A stretch of 64,000 bases of DNA from positions 1 through 64,000 of the forward strand of contig NZ_SGXT01000018.1 of the NCBI RefSeq assembly GCF_004216855.1, given 5' to 3'. The notes under the pieces are model-generated. The model searched no databases and was not told the origin of the DNA. It saw only the letters and a program-made list of their open reading frames with translations. Of the stretch, positions 52,118 to 60,222 are shown in pieces. The DNA is from Microcella alkaliphila (GTDB lineage Bacteria; Actinomycetota; Actinomycetes; Actinomycetales; Microbacteriaceae). Position 1 is the stretch's first letter. Each line of letters starts with the position of its first letter. A program made the translations under genes and the position numbers.

Positions 52118-53614
52118 ATGACCGCGAATCACACGACCACCACGAGTGGCGCTCCGGCCCCCAGCGACCAGCAGTCGCGCAGTGCCGGTCGCGACGGAGC
52201 CATCGCCCTGACCGACCACTACCTGGTCGAGAAGCTCGCCCAGTTCAACCGCGAGCGGGTGCCCGAGCGCGTCGTGCACGCGAAGGGCGGAGGCGCGTTC
52301 GGCGTCTTCGAGACCACGCACGACGTCTCGCAGTACACAAAGGCGGCGCTGTTCCAGCCCGGCGTGACCACCGAGACGCTCGTGCGCTTCAGCTCGGTCG
52401 CCGGCGAGCAGGGCAGCCCCGACACGTGGCGCGACCCCCGCGGGTTCGCGATCAAGTTCTACACCTCCGACGGCAACTACGACCTCGTCGGCAACAACAC
52501 ACCCGTCTTCTTCATTCGCGACGGCATCTCGTTCCCCGACTTCATCCGCTCGCAGAAGCGCCTGCCCGGCTCTGGCCTGCGCGACCACAACATGCAGTGG
52601 GACTTCTGGACCCTGAAGCCCGAAAGCGCCCACCAGGTGACCTGGCTCATGGGCGACCGGGGCGTCCCGAGCTCGTGGCGCCACATGGACGGCTTCGGCT
52701 CGCACACCTTCCAGTGGATCAACGCTGACGGAGAGCGCTTCTGGGTGAAGTATCACTTCCGCACCGCGCAGGGCCACGAGACGCTGACCCAGGCCCAGGC
52801 CGACCAGATCGCCGGCGAGGACGCCGACTTCCACCGCCGCGACCTGTTCGACGCGATCGAGCGCGGCGACCACCCCGCCTGGGATCTGTCGGTGCAGGTC
52901 ATGCCGTACGACGACGCGAAGAGCTACCGCTTCAACCCGTTCGACCTGACAAAGGTGTGGCCGAAGAGCGACTACCCGCTGATTCCGGTGGGCCGCCTGA
53001 CGCTCAACCGCAACCCCGAGAACTTCTTCGCCGAGATCGAGCAGGCCGCCTTCGCGCCGTCGAACTTCGTGCCCGGCATCGCCGCCAGCCCCGACAAGAT
53101 GCTGCAGGCCCGCATCTTCAGCTACGCCGACGCGCACCGCTACCGCGTGGGCACGAACCACAACCAGCTGCCGGTGAACGCGCCGAAGAGCCCGGTGGGC
53201 CACTACTCGAAGGAAGGCGCGATGGCCTACTCCTTCCCACCCGCCTCGCAGCCGGTGTACGCGCCGAACTCGTTCGGAGGCCCGCACGCCGACGTCGAGC
53301 GGTACGGCGACGAGGGCGGCTGGCAGAACGACACCGAGCTCGTGCGCGCGTCGGCGACGCTGCACCCGGAGGACGACGACTTCGGTCAGGCCCGCACCCT
53401 CGTCAACCAGGTGATGGATGACGCCCAGCGCGAGCGTCTCGTCGCGAACATTGCGGGTCACGTCTCGAAGGTGACGATCCCCGAACTGCGCGAGCGGGTC
53501 ATCCAGTACTGGACGAACGTCGACGCCTGGCTCGGCGAGGCGGTCGCGGCGAAGCTCGACCCGATCGTCGAGGCGCAGGACACCCTGGTGCCGGAGCCGA
53601 CCGCCGCGAAGTAG
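52118..53614 (+). CDS. katA: Catalase, monofunctional haem type
   Basis: Decomposes hydrogen peroxide. The 498-residue protein is a small-subunit clade catalase: distal His54 in [12 protein letters not shown], the conserved Asn in [11 protein letters not shown] (126-127) and axial Tyr336 in [34 protein letters not shown] is the substrate channel region. The ATG is preceded by AAGGAGAG, seven bases away. It lies just behind fur in the same operon, so it is probably repressed by that regulator and induced by peroxide. The fur-katA pair splits an otherwise conserved envelope gene cluster. Confidence 0.97.
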   Translation: MTANHTTTTSGAPAPSDQQSRSAGRDGAIALTDHYLVEKLAQFNRERVPERVVHAKGGGAFGVFETTHDVSQYTKAALFQPGVTTETLVRFSSVAGEQGSPDTWRDPRGFAIKFYTSDGNYDLVGNNTPVFFIRDGISFPDFIRSQKRLPGSGLRDHNMQWDFWTLKPESAHQVTWLMGDRGVPSSWRHMDGFGSHTFQWINADGERFWVKYHFRTAQGHETLTQAQADQIAGEDADFHRRDLFDAIERGDHPAWDLSVQVMPYDDAKSYRFNPFDLTKVWPKSDYPLIPVGRLTLNRNPENFFAEIEQAAFAPSNFVPGIAASPDKMLQARIFSYADAHRYRVGTNHNQLPVNAPKSPVGHYSKEGAMAYSFPPASQPVYAPNSFGGPHADVERYGDEGGWQNDTELVRASATLHPEDDDFGQARTLVNQVMDDAQRERLVANIAGHVSKVTIPELRERVIQYWTNVDAWLGEAVAAKLDPIVEAQDTLVPEPTAAK

Positions 53615-53723
53615 CGGGGGGCGCATCCGCCCTCACCGCGATTCTGTGGGGTGATGAGCGTCCATCCGTCGGTGCGCGGTTCACCGCGGCCCGGGCCCAC
53701 CCGCCTCGACCCCGCCGCCAGAG

Positions 53724-53807
53724 CACGAATGAAGGAACCAGGTTGCTGTGCGCCGGCGTGTCGCACCCGACACGCGGTGGGTCACAGGCCGGGTTCCTTC
53801 ATTCGTG
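53724..53807 (+). repeat. Nested palindromic repeat, copy 1
   Basis: The outer arms 53724-53739 and 53792-53807 are 16 bases of perfect complementarity. A central hairpin, GCGTGTCG-CACC-CGACACGC, sits in the middle. The reading from left TGAAGGA to core is 17 bases and from core to right TCCTTCA 18 bases. The design is repeated at 53874. The stretch 53615-54048 holds no convincing gene. Confidence 0.75.
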
Positions 53808-53873
53808 GAGAGAGGGGGTGCTGGTGGGCATCGGGACGCGCCTCGACGGCTCCTCGGCGGCCCGCGAGCAGTC

Positions 53874-53948
53874 TGAAGGATTCCTGCCTCCGCTGCCCGG
53901 CGTGTTGCGCCCGACACGCGAGGGCTCGGCTCCGCCGTCCTTCATTCG
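53874..53948 (+). repeat. Nested palindromic repeat, copy 2
   Basis: TGAAGGA (53874-53880), a core hairpin GCGTGTTG-CGCC-CGACACGC inside 53898-53920, and TCCTTCATTCG (53938-53948), with 17-base spacers on both sides. The C-to-T change in the core stem keeps pairing as G-U in RNA. Same architecture as copy 1, 144 bases further on. Confidence 0.65.
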
Positions 53949-53950
53949 GG

Positions 53951-54022
53951 CTGGGGAGCTGCTCGGGAGGGGCTGGGGAGCTGACCGGGAGGGGTTGGGG
54001 AGCTGACCGGGAGGGGCTGGGG
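53951..54022 (+). repeat. 22-bp tandem repeat, about 3.3 copies
   Basis: Units at 53951-53972, 53973-53994, 53995-54016 and a partial unit to 54022, consensus CTGGGGAGCTGACCGGGAGG plus GG. Only two or three positions differ between units. It lies between the palindromic repeats and the 3' end of the convergent DUF58 gene; no coding function is seen. Confidence 0.75.
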
Positions 54023-54048
54023 CCGCAGGGCTCGGCCCCTCGCTGGCG

Positions 54049-55392
54049 TTACAGGCGGCCGGCGGCCTTGTAGGCGAGGTAGCGGTCGGCGACGGCGGGC
54101 GGCAGCTCGAGCGGCGGGGCCGAGACGACGTCGCCGCCGAGGCGCTTCACGGCGGCGGCGACCCGTTCGGCGTCGAGCAGCGCCCGTTCGGCGGCCGCAG
54201 CCCGGTACACGGCCGGCCGGTCTCCGCGCGAGGCCGCGGCCGTCACGAGCTCGGGGTCGGTGACGGCGGCGACGAGCACGAGGTGGGTGCGGGTCAGCTG
54301 GGGCAGCATCGTGAGCAGCGATCGGGTCGCCCCGGGCGATTCAAGCGGCGTCGCCAGCACGACGAGCGAGCGCTGCGCTGTCATCGAGCGCACGAGTGCG
54401 GGCACGCTGCTCCAGTCGGTCTCGAGCAGTTCGGGGTCGATGGGCGCCATCGTCTCGGTGAGTTTCGACAGCAGGTCGGCGCCGCGCGCCCCCTGCACGC
54501 GCCCGCGCACGCGCCGGTCGTACACGGCGACGTCGACGCGGTCGCCGGCCCGGTCGGCGAGGGCGGCGAGCAGCAGGGTCGACTCGAACGCGGTGTCGAG
54601 GCGCGTCTCGTTGGCGATGCGGGCCGCGGCGGTGCGCCCCGAGTCGACGACCATGATGACGCGCCGGTCGCGCTCGGGTCGCCAGGTGCGCACCATGAGG
54701 GTCTGGGCGGGGCCCATCGCGCCCGCGCCGCCGGGGTCGCCGCCGCGTCGGGCGGTGGCTCGCCAGTCGATCGAGCGCACGTCGTCGCCGCGCACGTACT
54801 CGCGCAGGCTGTCGAACTCGGTGCCCTGGCCGCGCACCATGACGCTCGTGCGACCGTCGAGCTCGCGCAGGCGCGCGAGCCGCGAGGGCAGGTGCTTGCG
54901 CGAGGCGAATTCGGGCAGCACGGTGATCGCTCCCGGCAGCTGGATGCTCGCCTGCCGCCCCGCCAGCCGCATCGGCCCGATCGCGCGGATCGTCACCATC
55001 GCCGCTCGCCGTTCTCCGCGGCGCCAGGGCGTGAGCGTCGTGCGGACCGCTCGCCGTTCCCCGGCGGGCACGTCGAGGCGCTGCCGCGGTGGGCGGGCAC
55101 CCGCGGACGGTTCCCAGGCGTCGCGAACGATGCCGCGCATCCGTTTCGTCGTGGGGTTCGTGACGTACAGCACGGCGTCGGCGCTCTCGGTGAGCCGCAC
55201 ACGTTCGGCGGTCGAGCGCTCGAGCCGTGCCGCGCGCGGCGAGGCGGCGAGCACCAGGTCGACGAGGGCGAGCAGCAGGCACAGCGCGAGCCAGCCGAGC
55301 AGCGCCCAGCCGGCACCGATGCTCTCGTCAAGCAGCACGACGGGCACGACGCCTGCGGCGACGAGCAGCACGAACCAGCCGGTGACAGCCAT
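54049..55392 (-). CDS. DUF58 domain protein (von Willebrand A-like)
   Basis: 447-residue membrane-associated protein. Two hydrophobic spans lie at about residues 5-25 and 30-50. A beta-sandwich region follows (residues 60-150), then the DUF58 core GTEFDSLREYVRGDDVRSIDWRATARRG near 200-227 and a vWA-like domain starting RRVIMVVDSGRTAA near 250 with the DxSx-like metal site. Such proteins lie beside MoxR ATPases and are thought to be assembled or activated by them. ATG at 55392 is taken as the start; it follows the MoxR stop by 19 bases on the minus strand. Function in envelope maintenance is inferred from the cluster. Confidence 0.87.
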   Translation of the reverse strand: MAVTGWFVLLVAAGVVPVVLLDESIGAGWALLGWLALCLLLALVDLVLAASPRAARLERSTAERVRLTESADAVLYVTNPTTKRMRGIVRDAWEPSAGARPPRQRLDVPAGERRAVRTTLTPWRRGERRAAMVTIRAIGPMRLAGRQASIQLPGAITVLPEFASRKHLPSRLARLRELDGRTSVMVRGQGTEFDSLREYVRGDDVRSIDWRATARRGGDPGGAGAMGPAQTLMVRTWRPERDRRVIMVVDSGRTAAARIANETRLDTAFESTLLLAALADRAGDRVDVAVYDRRVRGRVQGARGADLLSKLTETMAPIDPELLETDWSSVPALVRSMTAQRSLVVLATPLESPGATRSLLTMLPQLTRTHLVLVAAVTDPELVTAAASRGDRPAVYRAAAAERALLDAERVAAAVKRLGGDVVSAPPLELPPAVADRYLAYKAAGRL

Positions 55393-55411
55393 GACTAGAC
55401 CCAGGTCGCCA

Positions 55412-56368
55412 CTAGAGCGGAACCTGCACCTGCTGGACGATCGAGCGCAGGATCGTGTCGGCGGTGACGCCCTCGAGTTCGGCCTCGGGGCGCAGCGCCA
55501 GCCGGTGCCGCCAGACGGGCAACAGCATGGCCTGCACGTGGTCGGGCGTGACGCCGTCGGCGCCCGACAGCCACGCCCAGGCCTTGGCTGCGGCGAGCAG
55601 CGCGGTGGTGCCGCGGGGGCTGACGCCGAGCTTGACCGACGGGCTCTGGCGCGTGGCGCGGGCGAGGTCGACGATGTAGGCGACGAGGTCGCTGGAGGCG
55701 TCAACCTGGCCCACGGCGGCGCGCGCGGCGGCGATGTCGTCGCCCCCGACGACCGCCGTGACGCCCGCGGCCGCGAGGTCTCGCGGGTCGAAGCCGGCGG
55801 CGTGCCGGTTCAGCACCTCGATCTCGCTGTCGCGCGGCGGCAGGTCGAGCACGAGCTTCAACAGGAAGCGGTCGAGCTGTGCTTCCGGCAGCGTGTACGT
55901 GCCCTCGTACTCGACGGGGTTCTGGGTCGCTGCGACGAGGAACGGCTTCGGCAACAGGTGCGTCTCGCCGTCGACGGTGACCTGACGCTCCTCCATGGCC
56001 TCGAGCAGCGACGACTGCGTCTTCGGCGGCGTGCGGTTGATCTCGTCGGCGAGCATGATGTTCGTGAAGACCGGCCCCGGTCGGAACTCGAAGTCGCCGT
56101 TTTTCGCGTCGTAGACGACCGAGCCGGTCACGTCGCCCGGCATGAGGTCGGGGGTGAACTGCACGCGCGCGGTCTTCAGGTCGAGCGCAGCGGTGAGGGT
56201 GCGCACGAGCAGCGTCTTCGCGACGCCCGGCACGCCTTCCAGCAGTACGTGCCCGCCAGACAGGAGGGCCACAATCAGCCCGCTGACGGCCCCGTCCTGG
56301 CCGACGACGGCCTTGCCGACCTCGCCCCGGACGGCGAGGAACTTTTCTCGGAGCGCGGTGTCGGTCAT
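55412..56368 (-). CDS. MoxR-family AAA+ ATPase
   Basis: 318-residue chaperone-like ATPase with Walker A GVPGVAKT at 45-52, Walker B IMLADEIN at 104-111, sensor 1 in FLVAATQNPVEYEGTY and a C-terminal lid domain with VSPRGTTALLAAAKAWA. Works with vWA/DUF58 proteins to mature envelope complexes. The start ATG overlaps the stop of the upstream gene (ATGA) and has AAAGGATG before it, which settles the start despite a longer open frame. In M. tuberculosis the equivalent gene (Rv3692, moxR2) has the same neighbours. Confidence 0.95.
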   Translation of the reverse strand: MTDTALREKFLAVRGEVGKAVVGQDGAVSGLIVALLSGGHVLLEGVPGVAKTLLVRTLTAALDLKTARVQFTPDLMPGDVTGSVVYDAKNGDFEFRPGPVFTNIMLADEINRTPPKTQSSLLEAMEERQVTVDGETHLLPKPFLVAATQNPVEYEGTYTLPEAQLDRFLLKLVLDLPPRDSEIEVLNRHAAGFDPRDLAAAGVTAVVGGDDIAAARAAVGQVDASSDLVAYIVDLARATRQSPSVKLGVSPRGTTALLAAAKAWAWLSGADGVTPDHVQAMLLPVWRHRLALRPEAELEGVTADTILRSIVQQVQVPL

Positions 56369-57564
56369 GCGTTCATCCTTTCGGTGCTGGCTGTGTCGTC
56401 GCCCTGCGCCACGCGGCGCGCGACGGCCCGTTCGAGGTCGGTCAGCTGGTCGCTCAGGCGCACGAGCTCGGCGTCTGTGGTCGGCTCGGTGTCGACGAGC
56501 AGGGCTCGCAATGCGCGTTCGTCGGCGCTGATCGTGGCCGCCGCCGAGGTGATGATGTCGTCGACTCCCGCGCCGGCGCCGAGCGCGAGGGTGCGGGCGA
56601 TGCGGCGCAGAGTGCCCACGCGGAGGGCGTCGAGTGCCCGCAGGCGGGCGCCGCCACGCGCGTACAGCCTGGCACGACCCTCCATGGTTTCGGTGGTCTT
56701 CACGACGACGGGCAGGTTCTCGATGACGACGGGGCCGAGCCTCCTGCCGCGCCAGAAGGCGGCGACCAGCAGCGTGATGGCCGCCAGCCACGCGAGCGGA
56801 TTCACCCAGCCGGGCGTCAACTCGGCGAGGCTCGCCACGTCGGAATCGGCAGGCCCCGGCGAGTACCAGATCAGTCGGGGATGCTCGCCCGCGAGCCCCA
56901 GCGCCAGCGCCGCGTTTCCGCCGCGTTCGATCGCCCCGTTCTCGAGCGCCTCGCCGGCGCCGAGAACGGTGACGGGCGCGCCGTCGACGGTGGTCGTCAG
57001 GACAGCCGCGCCCCCGTTCGTGCGGAAGCAGGCGTCGTCGACGTCGGTGTCGTAGACGACGATCGCGTCGCCGTCGACGGAGCCGGCTCGGGTGGCTGCC
57101 GCGAGCGCGCATCCATCGCTGTCGATCGGCCCGGAGACGGTGCGGGAGGTCGCGAAGGGAAAATCGAGCGCGTCGAGCGTGTCGACGCCGGGCTCGACGA
57201 GCACGAGACGGTCGGCGAGGCCGGTCAGGCCCGCGACCCTGTCGCCGTCGAGAATGCCGCGGCCGTCAGCGACGAGCAGCGTGACCCGCTGGCCGGCGTC
57301 TCGCGCGTCAGACAGCGCGGAGTCGACCGCGGCGCGTGTGGTGGCCACGGTCACGTCGATGCCCTGCTCGCCGAGCACGGTGACGAGGGCGCGGCTGCCC
57401 GTCGGGGCGGCGGCCGACGTGTCCCAGCGCTCGCTGCCCGTCACGGTGCCGTTCAGTGCCGTCATCAGCACGGCGACCGTGACGCCGACGCCGACGACCC
57501 CGACCCAGAACAGGCTGCGCCTGATGGCGCGGCCGGCAGTCGGCGTGACGATCGTGGCGGTCAT
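56365..57564 (-). CDS. DUF4350 domain membrane protein
   Basis: 399-residue protein with spans near residues 15-38 and 262-280. Between them is an extracytoplasmic alpha/beta domain typical of DUF4350 (GSRALVTVLGEQGIDVTVATTR, VTLLVADGRGILDGDRVAGL). A cytoplasmic helical C-terminal region of about 115 residues follows (LRRIARTLALGAGAGVDDII). It is coupled to MoxR by ATGA at its end and to the DUF4129 gene by ATGA at its start. Function unknown; probably an anchor or sensor in the MoxR system. Confidence 0.85.
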   Translation of the reverse strand: MTATIVTPTAGRAIRRSLFWVGVVGVGVTVAVLMTALNGTVTGSERWDTSAAAPTGSRALVTVLGEQGIDVTVATTRAAVDSALSDARDAGQRVTLLVADGRGILDGDRVAGLTGLADRLVLVEPGVDTLDALDFPFATSRTVSGPIDSDGCALAAATRAGSVDGDAIVVYDTDVDDACFRTNGGAAVLTTTVDGAPVTVLGAGEALENGAIERGGNAALALGLAGEHPRLIWYSPGPADSDVASLAELTPGWVNPLAWLAAITLLVAAFWRGRRLGPVVIENLPVVVKTTETMEGRARLYARGGARLRALDALRVGTLRRIARTLALGAGAGVDDIITSAAATISADERALRALLVDTEPTTDAELVRLSDQLTDLERAVARRVAQGDDTASTERMNA

Positions 57565-58229
57565 CGCGCGCGACCCACGGGGGAGGGCGCCGCGGCCAGG
57601 GTTTCGTCGAGGCGCGCGACAGTGCGGTACTGCGTTTCGTCGCCGCCGCGCCCGAGGTAGCGCACGCCGTCGAAGGCATCCGCTGCCTCCTCGAGGGCCG
57701 CAGCCTGATCGGGGAAGGCGCGCCCCGTCATCGCCGCGAAGCCGTGGGCCGTCGTTCCGGGATGCACACTGACAATCGTGCGCTCATCCAGCGACCGCGC
57801 GATCCCCCGGAAGCGGTCGGCGATCGCGGCGGCCCAGTCGCCGCGCGAGGCCGCGGATTCGGCATCCTTGCGCAGTTCGCGGGCGCTTCGCCGGTCGCTC
57901 GCACCGAACAACTCATCCGACAGCTGGCTGCGGCGCCGTCGGGCGGGCAGACCGTACACAGCGATAGCGATGGCGACGAGGCTGGCGATGATCAGCAGCA
58001 CGATGACGAAGCCGAGCCCCGGAGGGCCGGCGACGCCCTGGTCGAACAGCGAGAGAAACCACTCGAGCACCCGCTGCGACAGCAGGTCGAACCAGTTCGG
58101 AAGCGCCTCGGCGTACCGCGGGTCAGCGAGCTCGGCGCTGAGCAGCTCGCGGCCCCCGGGCGCGTCCGGTTCCAGCGGCGCGCGCGCGACGACCGCGCCC
58201 AGCGGCATCGACGTCGGCGGGGAGATCAC
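57561..58229 (-). CDS. DUF4129 domain membrane protein
   Basis: 222-residue protein with one strong span (FVIVLLIIASLVAIAIAVYG, about residues 78-97) and a cytoplasmic C-terminal DUF4129 region (LRKDAESAASRGDWAAAIADRFRGIARSLDER, then PGTTAHGFA). The GTG start overlaps the upstream stop and its own stop overlaps the next ATG, so the five-gene cluster is translated as a chain. Function unknown; DUF4129 proteins often accompany MoxR, DUF58 and DUF4350 genes. Confidence 0.82.
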   Translation of the reverse strand: MISPPTSMPLGAVVARAPLEPDAPGGRELLSAELADPRYAEALPNWFDLLSQRVLEWFLSLFDQGVAGPPGLGFVIVLLIIASLVAIAIAVYGLPARRRRSQLSDELFGASDRRSARELRKDAESAASRGDWAAAIADRFRGIARSLDERTIVSVHPGTTAHGFAAMTGRAFPDQAAALEEAADAFDGVRYLGRGGDETQYRTVARLDETLAAAPSPVGRAR

Positions 58230-59446
58230 GCGGCTGAGGCGGGGAGGGTCTCGCCGCCGAGGCCGCGCATATAGGGGTCGTCGACGGTCCGGCCGGCGGC
58301 CGACTGCTCGACCGCCTGCTGCAGGTCGATGTCGAGGCCTTCCGAGCGCATCCGAATGTCGGTGTAGATGAGCGCGACCGCCGAGGTCGTCAGGACGGCG
58401 CCGATCGCGCCCACGATGATGGTGACAGCGATGCTCAACAGGTTCGCGCCGATCAGCACGACGATCGCCGAAAGTTCGTCGCCCGCCGGGTTGAACAGCG
58501 CACCGCCGAAGGTCGCGGCGATGCTGAAGGGCGCCGATACGACACTCGCCGCGACCTGCACGATGACGGTGAACAGCAGCAGGATGCCGAGGGTGCGCCA
58601 GAAGGATCCGCGAATCAGGCGCCATGCTCGGCCGATCGCCGCCCCCAGCGTGAGGCGCTCGATCATGATCGCGGCGGGCACGAGGGCGAGCTTGATCCAC
58701 AGCCACACGCCGAGGACGGCGAGGCCGAGCCCGCCGAGCACGCCGATCGTCACGCCGACGGCGATGCCCGCGGGGCCGCCGATGACGATCATCAGGGTCA
58801 CGAGGCCGACGAGGATCACGATGGCGACCGTGAGAGCCATGGACAGCAGGACGGTCCACCCGATCAGAGCGCCCCAGCGGCCCTTGCCGCGGGCGAACAG
58901 GTGCTTCAACGTGTTCTTCTCGCCGAGGATCTGGCGTGACACCTCGATCGTAATGAGCCCCTGCAAGAGGGCCTGCGCGACGAGCGCGACGGCGGTGGCG
59001 ACGACGCCGGCCAGCACGATCAGCCCGAAGGTGCCGGCGACGATGGCATCCGCCTCGCTGTCGCTCGCGCGCTCGAGGCGGTCGAGGCTCACGATGGACA
59101 GGCCGAAGACGAGCCCGAACGCCAGAATCGTGACGAGCGCGTTCAGCAGCAGCGCCGCGCCGAACGTGGGCCGCGGGTTGCGCTTCAACACCTGGAACGT
59201 CGCACCGAACAGCGTGCCGAAGTCGATCGGCCGAAGCGGAATCAACCCCGGTTTCGGCGGAGGGGCCCACCCTCCCGTTGCTCCGGGCCCGTACGCGGGC
59301 GCCGCACTCGGTGAGCCCGGCGCCTCCGGGCCGCTCGGGGCACCTGCGCCGGGGGGCGCGGGAGGAGGCGTCGTCGAGGGGTCACCGCCGGGGGCGCCAC
59401 CGGGCGGAGCCCAGCCGGGCGAGGTCCAGGAGGAGTCGTTGCTCAC
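58226..59446 (-). CDS. Polytopic membrane protein with Pro/Gly-rich N-terminus (glycerophosphodiesterase membrane-domain-like)
   Basis: About 406 residues. The first 75 are almost entirely Pro, Gly, Ala and Ser and likely unstructured. From IPLRPIDFGTLFGATFQVLKRNPRPTFG onward it resembles the membrane domain found in glycerophosphoryl diester phosphodiesterases, with about six to eight spans; no catalytic phosphodiesterase domain is present. The GTG at 59446 is preferred because upstream frame reads into the mtrA leader. It heads the minus-strand cluster with DUF4129, DUF4350, MoxR and DUF58, and is divergent from mtrA. Function unknown. Confidence 0.78.
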   Translation of the reverse strand: MSNDSSWTSPGWAPPGGAPGGDPSTTPPPAPPGAGAPSGPEAPGSPSAAPAYGPGATGGWAPPPKPGLIPLRPIDFGTLFGATFQVLKRNPRPTFGAALLLNALVTILAFGLVFGLSIVSLDRLERASDSEADAIVAGTFGLIVLAGVVATAVALVAQALLQGLITIEVSRQILGEKNTLKHLFARGKGRWGALIGWTVLLSMALTVAIVILVGLVTLMIVIGGPAGIAVGVTIGVLGGLGLAVLGVWLWIKLALVPAAIMIERLTLGAAIGRAWRLIRGSFWRTLGILLLFTVIVQVAASVVSAPFSIAATFGGALFNPAGDELSAIVVLIGANLLSIAVTIIVGAIGAVLTTSAVALIYTDIRMRSEGLDIDLQQAVEQSAAGRTVDDPYMRGLGGETLPASAA

Positions 59447-59470
59447 AGGCCGTATGGTTTCACACTCGTC

Positions 59471-59476
59471 TAGGCT
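59471..59476 (+). promoter_or_regulatory. Candidate -10 element of mtrA
   Basis: TAGGCT about 60 bases upstream of the mtrA ATG. If used, transcription would begin near 59483 and give a leader of about 55 bases that includes the GGAGG ribosome site. No good -35 is seen. Confidence 0.4.
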
Positions 59477-59537
59477 GGAGCGAACAATGATCGCATCCTC
59501 GGGCGATGGCGCCCGGGTCAGTGAGCGGAGGCTGGCA

Positions 59538-60218
59538 ATGACCGCGCGCATCCTCGTCGTCGACGACGACACGGCGCTCGCCGAGATGATCAGCATCGTT
59601 CTCACCGGCGAGGGTTTCGAACCTCACCTCGTGCACGACGGCGCCGACGCCGTGAACGCCTTCGCGCAGGTCTCGCCCGACCTCGTGCTGCTCGACGTCA
59701 TGCTGCCCGGCATGGACGGCATCGAGGTATGCCGGCGGCTGCGCGAGACCACCGGCACGCCCATCATCATGCTGACCGCGAAGGGCGACACCAACGACGT
59801 CGTCGAGGGTCTCGAGTCGGGGGCCGACGACTACATCGTGAAGCCGTTCAACCCGAAGGAACTCGTCGCCCGCATCAGGACGCGTCTGCGGCCGACTCCC
59901 GACTCCTCGGTCGAGCGGCTGCACATCGGCGACGTCACGATTGATGTGACCGGCCACGAGGTGCGCCGGGGCGACCAGGCGATCAACCTCACGCCGCTCG
60001 AGTTCGACCTGCTGCTGGCGCTCGCCATGAAGCCGAATCAGGTGTTCACACGCGAGATGCTGCTCGAGCAGGTGTGGGGCTACCAGTACAAGGCCGACAC
60101 GCGCCTCGTGAATGTGCACGTGCAGCGCCTGCGGGCGAAGGTCGAGACCGACCCCGACAACCCGAGCATCGTCATGACCGTGCGGGGCGTCGGCTACCGC
60201 GCGGGCGCGCCGCGTTGA
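59538..60218 (+). CDS. mtrA: Response regulator MtrA
   Basis: OmpR-family regulator of 226 residues that controls cell-wall hydrolase, division and osmotic-response genes in actinobacteria. The receiver domain has the acidic residues Asp9-Asp11, phosphoacceptor Asp53 in LVLLDVMLPG, Thr80 and Lys102. The winged-helix domain has NLTPLEFDLLLALAMKPNQVFTREMLLEQVWGY and VNVHVQRLRAKVE. ATG at 59538 follows GGAGG at six bases; an in-frame ATG at 59487 would add 17 residues unlike the family. It is followed by mtrB after four bases and lpqB, the canonical operon. Confidence 0.96.
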   Translation: MTARILVVDDDTALAEMISIVLTGEGFEPHLVHDGADAVNAFAQVSPDLVLLDVMLPGMDGIEVCRRLRETTGTPIIMLTAKGDTNDVVEGLESGADDYIVKPFNPKELVARIRTRLRPTPDSSVERLHIGDVTIDVTGHEVRRGDQAINLTPLEFDLLLALAMKPNQVFTREMLLEQVWGYQYKADTRLVNVHVQRLRAKVETDPDNPSIVMTVRGVGYRAGAPR

Positions 60219-60222
60219 GGCG

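Noticed and set aside
54260-57055. 931-codon open frame on the plus strand
   Set aside because: It lies opposite the DUF58, MoxR and DUF4350 genes, which have clear domains, and its Ser/Arg/Pro-rich translation resembles no family.
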